Assembly (NCBI RefSeq): GCF_000429465.1
Contig: NZ_KE386906.1
Coordinates: 418,382-482,381 of the forward strand
Length of the DNA stretch: 64,000 nt
Source of the DNA: Algoriphagus vanfongensis DSM 17529
Lineage (GTDB): Bacteria > Bacteroidota > Bacteroidia > Cytophagales > Cyclobacteriaceae
Direction of reading: 5' to 3'
The translations under genes were made by a program, and so were the position numbers. Positions within the stretch are counted from its first letter, which is position 1, and every line of letters starts with the position of its first letter. A model generated the notes under the pieces. That model did no database searches and was not told the origin of the DNA. It worked only from the letters and a program-made list of their open reading frames with translations. Shown one piece after another: positions 61,827 to 64,000 of the stretch.

Positions 61827-63082
61827 TGTACGCCCTTGTAGACTGTAATAATTTCTACGCTTCCTGTGAGCGGGTCTTTCGGCCGGAACTGAATGGAAAG
61901 CCTATCGTGGTTCTGAGCAATAACGATGGATGCGCCATTGCCAGGTCCAATGAGGCCAAAGCACTGGGTATCCCCATGGGAGCTCCTGCCTTTCAGTTTA
62001 AAGAGCTGTTCGAAAAACACAAGGTAGAGGTGTTTTCTGCCAACTTTCCCCTGTATGGAGACATGAGTCATCGGGTCATGTCTATTTTGGAAACCTACTC
62101 ACCGGAGATAGAAGTCTATTCCATAGATGAGGCTTTTCTCAGGTTTTCGGGATTTGACCACTATGATCTGATAGCCTACGGACAGGAAATCCGCAAGAAA
62201 GTGTTTCAATGGACCGGAATCCCGATCACTGTAGGATTCGCTCCTACCAAAGCACTGGCCAAAATGGCCAATCGAATAGCCAAGAAGTATCCGGAGCGCA
62301 CTCAAAATGTCTATGCCATGGACTCGGAAGAAAAGCGGATCAAAGCACTCAAGTGGACAGCAATAGGAGATGTCTGGGGTATCGGTAGACAGCATCAGCA
62401 GCGACTTGACAAAATGGGAATCAAGACGGCATTCGACTTTGTCCAGCTGGGAGATGATTGGGTCAAAAAGCACCTGTCTATCGTAGGCTTACGATTGAAG
62501 CGGGAACTACAGGGAACTGCAGTGCTGCAGCTCGAAAGCCCTGAAGATCGTAAGGCAATCGCTGTGACCAGAAGTTTTGATACCAACTATAGCGAATTGG
62601 CGCCCTTGAAAGAACGGGTTTCCACCTTTGCCTTTGCCTGTTCGGAAAAGCTCAGAAAGCAGCATAGCAACAGCTCCTCCTTGACGGTATTTGCCTATAC
62701 CAATGGACATCGGAGAGACCTGCCGCAATACGGAAAGAAGTTCCGGATCAGGTTGCCATTTCCGACCAACTCAGGGATGGAGCTTTCCAAGTTCGCACTA
62801 AAGGCCTTGGAGCAGGTTTATCGGGAAGGCTATGCTTTCAAAAAGGCCGGAGTGATTGTAGAGGATTTTACTCCGGATTCCCAGCCCCAACTCGGCTGCT
62901 TCTCCAATCGGGATCAGCGCCAGATTCCCCTGATGCAGGCAGTGGACAAATTGAATTTTCTATATGGGAAGAAAGTGCGCCTGGCTTCCCATGATCCGGG
63001 CAAAGTCTGGAAAATGAGACAGGAAAAACTCTCACCAAGCTATTCTACAGATCTCCGGGACATCATTACGATTCATCTGTGA
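61826..63082 (+). CDS. umuC: DNA polymerase V catalytic subunit UmuC (Y-family)
   Basis: 418 residues from the ATG at 61826. Begins YALVDCNNFYASCERVFRPEL (Asp6), VVLSNNDGCAIARSNEAKALGI, and the catalytic SIDEAFLRFSG (Asp101, Glu102). The helix-hairpin-helix DVWGIGRQHQQRLDKMGI and the C-terminal UmuC-type tail (KKAGVIVEDFTPDSQPQLGCF) are complete. It bypasses lesions with low fidelity during the SOS response. It overlaps the convergent SRAP gene by 17 bp. Confidence 0.96.
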   Translation: MYALVDCNNFYASCERVFRPELNGKPIVVLSNNDGCAIARSNEAKALGIPMGAPAFQFKELFEKHKVEVFSANFPLYGDMSHRVMSILETYSPEIEVYSIDEAFLRFSGFDHYDLIAYGQEIRKKVFQWTGIPITVGFAPTKALAKMANRIAKKYPERTQNVYAMDSEEKRIKALKWTAIGDVWGIGRQHQQRLDKMGIKTAFDFVQLGDDWVKKHLSIVGLRLKRELQGTAVLQLESPEDRKAIAVTRSFDTNYSELAPLKERVSTFAFACSEKLRKQHSNSSSLTVFAYTNGHRRDLPQYGKKFRIRLPFPTNSGMELSKFALKALEQVYREGYAFKKAGVIVEDFTPDSQPQLGCFSNRDQRQIPLMQAVDKLNFLYGKKVRLASHDPGKVWKMRQEKLSPSYSTDLRDIITIHL

Positions 63083-63698
63083 CAGGATCGGCCTCCAATT
63101 CAGGTGGCTGAGCCACATCTATCTCTCCGGCCAGCCACAGATCTCGTTCTTCAGGATTGACGATCATTGGCATCCGCATTTTATTGTTGTGGATCTCACG
63201 CATGATCCCCTCGGCTTCCCGGGTGATGATTGTAAAAGTGGGGATCTCCTCATCTGTGACAGGGTCAGTCCAAACGCTATACAGTCCCGCAAATGAAAAC
63301 CAGTTTTCATCCTTAACCCGAATTCTATATTTCTGCTTTTGCTTGCCTTTGGGGTCCAGCCATTGCCATTCCACAAAACTTTCTGCGGGGATCAGGCATC
63401 GGTTGCCGGTATAGCTCCGAAAGCTTGGTTTTTCTTCCAGCGTTTCGATACGGGCATTCAGGGTGTTCTTTTGGAATTTTTTGTCCTTGGCCCAGTGGGG
63501 AAGGAGCCCCCATTCCATTTCTTGAATAGGCTGCTTAGGATCATCGCTCATGATGGGAAGCTTGGGATGGGCAAAGCCATTGAGGTAGTTGGGCTTTTCC
63601 CAAAGGTCTACCTGCACCGCCTTTGCATAGGGGGCATAGAGCTCATCTGTACTCACATCTTTGAGCCACTGTCCATCATAAAAGAAAAAGAAGCACAT
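63066..63698 (-). CDS. SOS response-associated (SRAP/YedK/HMCES) protein
   Basis: 210 residues. Cys2 (MCFFFFYDGQW) is the residue that crosslinks to abasic sites. NARIET (Asn81), the PAESFVEWQW block (Glu110) and a later HNNKMRMPMIV His complete the active site. It shields abasic sites in single-stranded DNA through a thiazolidine link. Its place beside umuDC fits an SOS cluster. A 14-bp palindrome lies 21 bp before its start. Confidence 0.93.
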   Translation of the reverse strand: MCFFFFYDGQWLKDVSTDELYAPYAKAVQVDLWEKPNYLNGFAHPKLPIMSDDPKQPIQEMEWGLLPHWAKDKKFQKNTLNARIETLEEKPSFRSYTGNRCLIPAESFVEWQWLDPKGKQKQKYRIRVKDENWFSFAGLYSVWTDPVTDEEIPTFTIITREAEGIMREIHNNKMRMPMIVNPEERDLWLAGEIDVAQPPELEADPVTDES

Positions 63699-63718
63699 AA
63701 GAAAGGATTTCGCACTAG

Positions 63719-63732
63719 TTTACAACTGTAAA
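63719..63732. promoter_or_regulatory. Palindrome upstream of the SRAP gene
   Basis: TTTACA-AC-TGTAAA, a perfect 14-bp dyad between the divergent SRAP gene and the right-edge gene. A candidate operator. It is not identical to the dyads upstream of umuD. Confidence 0.4.
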
Positions 63733-63779
63733 ACTTAAATAAATTTTGTAAATTCTCCCAATTCAGGGATTTACTTGAA

Positions 63780-63800
63780 TGCCTATTCTTGAAATAGGCA
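63780..63800. other. Hairpin upstream of the right-edge gene
   Basis: TGCCTATT-CTTGA-AATAGGCA, a perfect 8-bp stem with no T-run, 22 bp before the ATG at 63822. Could be an operator or a leader RNA hairpin. Confidence 0.4.
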
Positions 63801-63821
63801 ATAACAATATTTGCGAAGTTT

Positions 63822-64000
63822 ATGGAAAAAAAAGTAATAGGACTCCTGATTCTTACGCTTAGCTTTTGTTTTCAAATCAATACGTCAGGACAAGAAATGA
63901 AGGTGGATACAGTAATCCATCAAGGACTTTGGAAGGTTCAAACTGAGACGTCTTTCCCTGTATTAGTTTCTAATGACTCCCTTCAAATCCCATGGGCCAC
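63822..64000 (+). CDS. Exported protein, N-terminus only
   Basis: The first 59 codons are visible before the window ends. A signal peptide is clear (MEKKVIGLLILTLSFCFQIN, then TSGQE). The following residues (VDTVIHQGLWKVQTETSFP) give no family. An ATG at 63822 is the natural start. Confidence 0.6.
   Translation, partial: MEKKVIGLLILTLSFCFQINTSGQEMKVDTVIHQGLWKVQTETSFPVLVSNDSLQIPWA

Overview
The window comes from a Bacteroidota chromosome, most likely a Cytophagales bacterium of the Cyclobacteriaceae (Algoriphagus-like) type. This is inferred from the SusC/SusD pair with a FecR/ECF sigma regulator, the Bacteroidota-only IPExxxVDY protein next to acyl carrier protein and pyruvate kinase, TAnnTTTG-type promoters, few strong Shine-Dalgarno sites, and many TTG/GTG starts. 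I see no rRNA, no convincing tRNA and no CRISPR array.

0-18.3 kb is ordinary core genome. It holds the start of an AI-2E-type transporter, an M3 peptidase (dcp), a TIR-like/TRAFs-binding-like signalling protein, a secreted zinc metalloprotease, two outer-membrane proteins, a BamA-like barrel, yidD, the minus-strand operon acpP-fabF-rnc-nadE-lgt, then pyruvate kinase with a clear terminator. 18.3-23.1 kb holds a four-domain fasciclin lipoprotein and a LytTR regulator with a degenerate receiver, separated by non-coding, repeat-bearing DNA. 23.1-27.8 kb returns to core genes: the tightly coupled minus-strand set response regulator-HPt, response regulator, small protein, metallo-hydrolase, rqcH-like, with miaA divergent.

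27.8-40.7 kb is accessory. It contains a HEPN/MNT toxin-antitoxin pair and a complete ECF sigma - FecR - SusC - SusD - FAD oxidoreductase - putative FMN-binding protein locus. Almost every intergenic gap here, and the gap at 22.2-22.9 kb, is filled with a modular, strand-asymmetric repeat made of short recurring pyrimidine-rich words, an 89-bp element in four copies, and a 16-bp palindrome.

40.7-59.1 kb is an 18-kb, one-directional surface-glycan operon: a FkbM methyltransferase, a Wzt-type ABC ATPase, two SAM methyltransferases, about thirteen glycosyltransferases (including a fucosyltransferase) and a formyltransferase-GINT-like fusion. Genes overlap at stop/start codons. Base composition shows that a very AT-rich block (about 42.2-54.0 kb) was spliced into a more GC-rich resident locus. 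The join falls inside wzt, and a 24-codon stub of a lost glycosyltransferase survives at 44.7 kb. The first GC-rich gene after the block (54032) carries two in-frame insertions: a 135-bp nested-hairpin repeat spanning exactly 45 codons, and a 90-bp piece containing the same words as the intergenic arrays. A convergent polytopic membrane protein (59.1-60.3 kb) may be the glycan polymerase.

60.4-64 kb is an SOS-type cluster: umuD-umuC, an SRAP (YedK/HMCES) protein and small hypothetical proteins, with several dyads in the promoter regions, followed by the start of a secreted protein.

The strongest oddities are the in-frame repeat insertions in the glycosyltransferase, the composite intergenic repeat system, the mosaic wzt and glycan locus, and the two unusual domain fusions (2277-3647 and 55306-56934).
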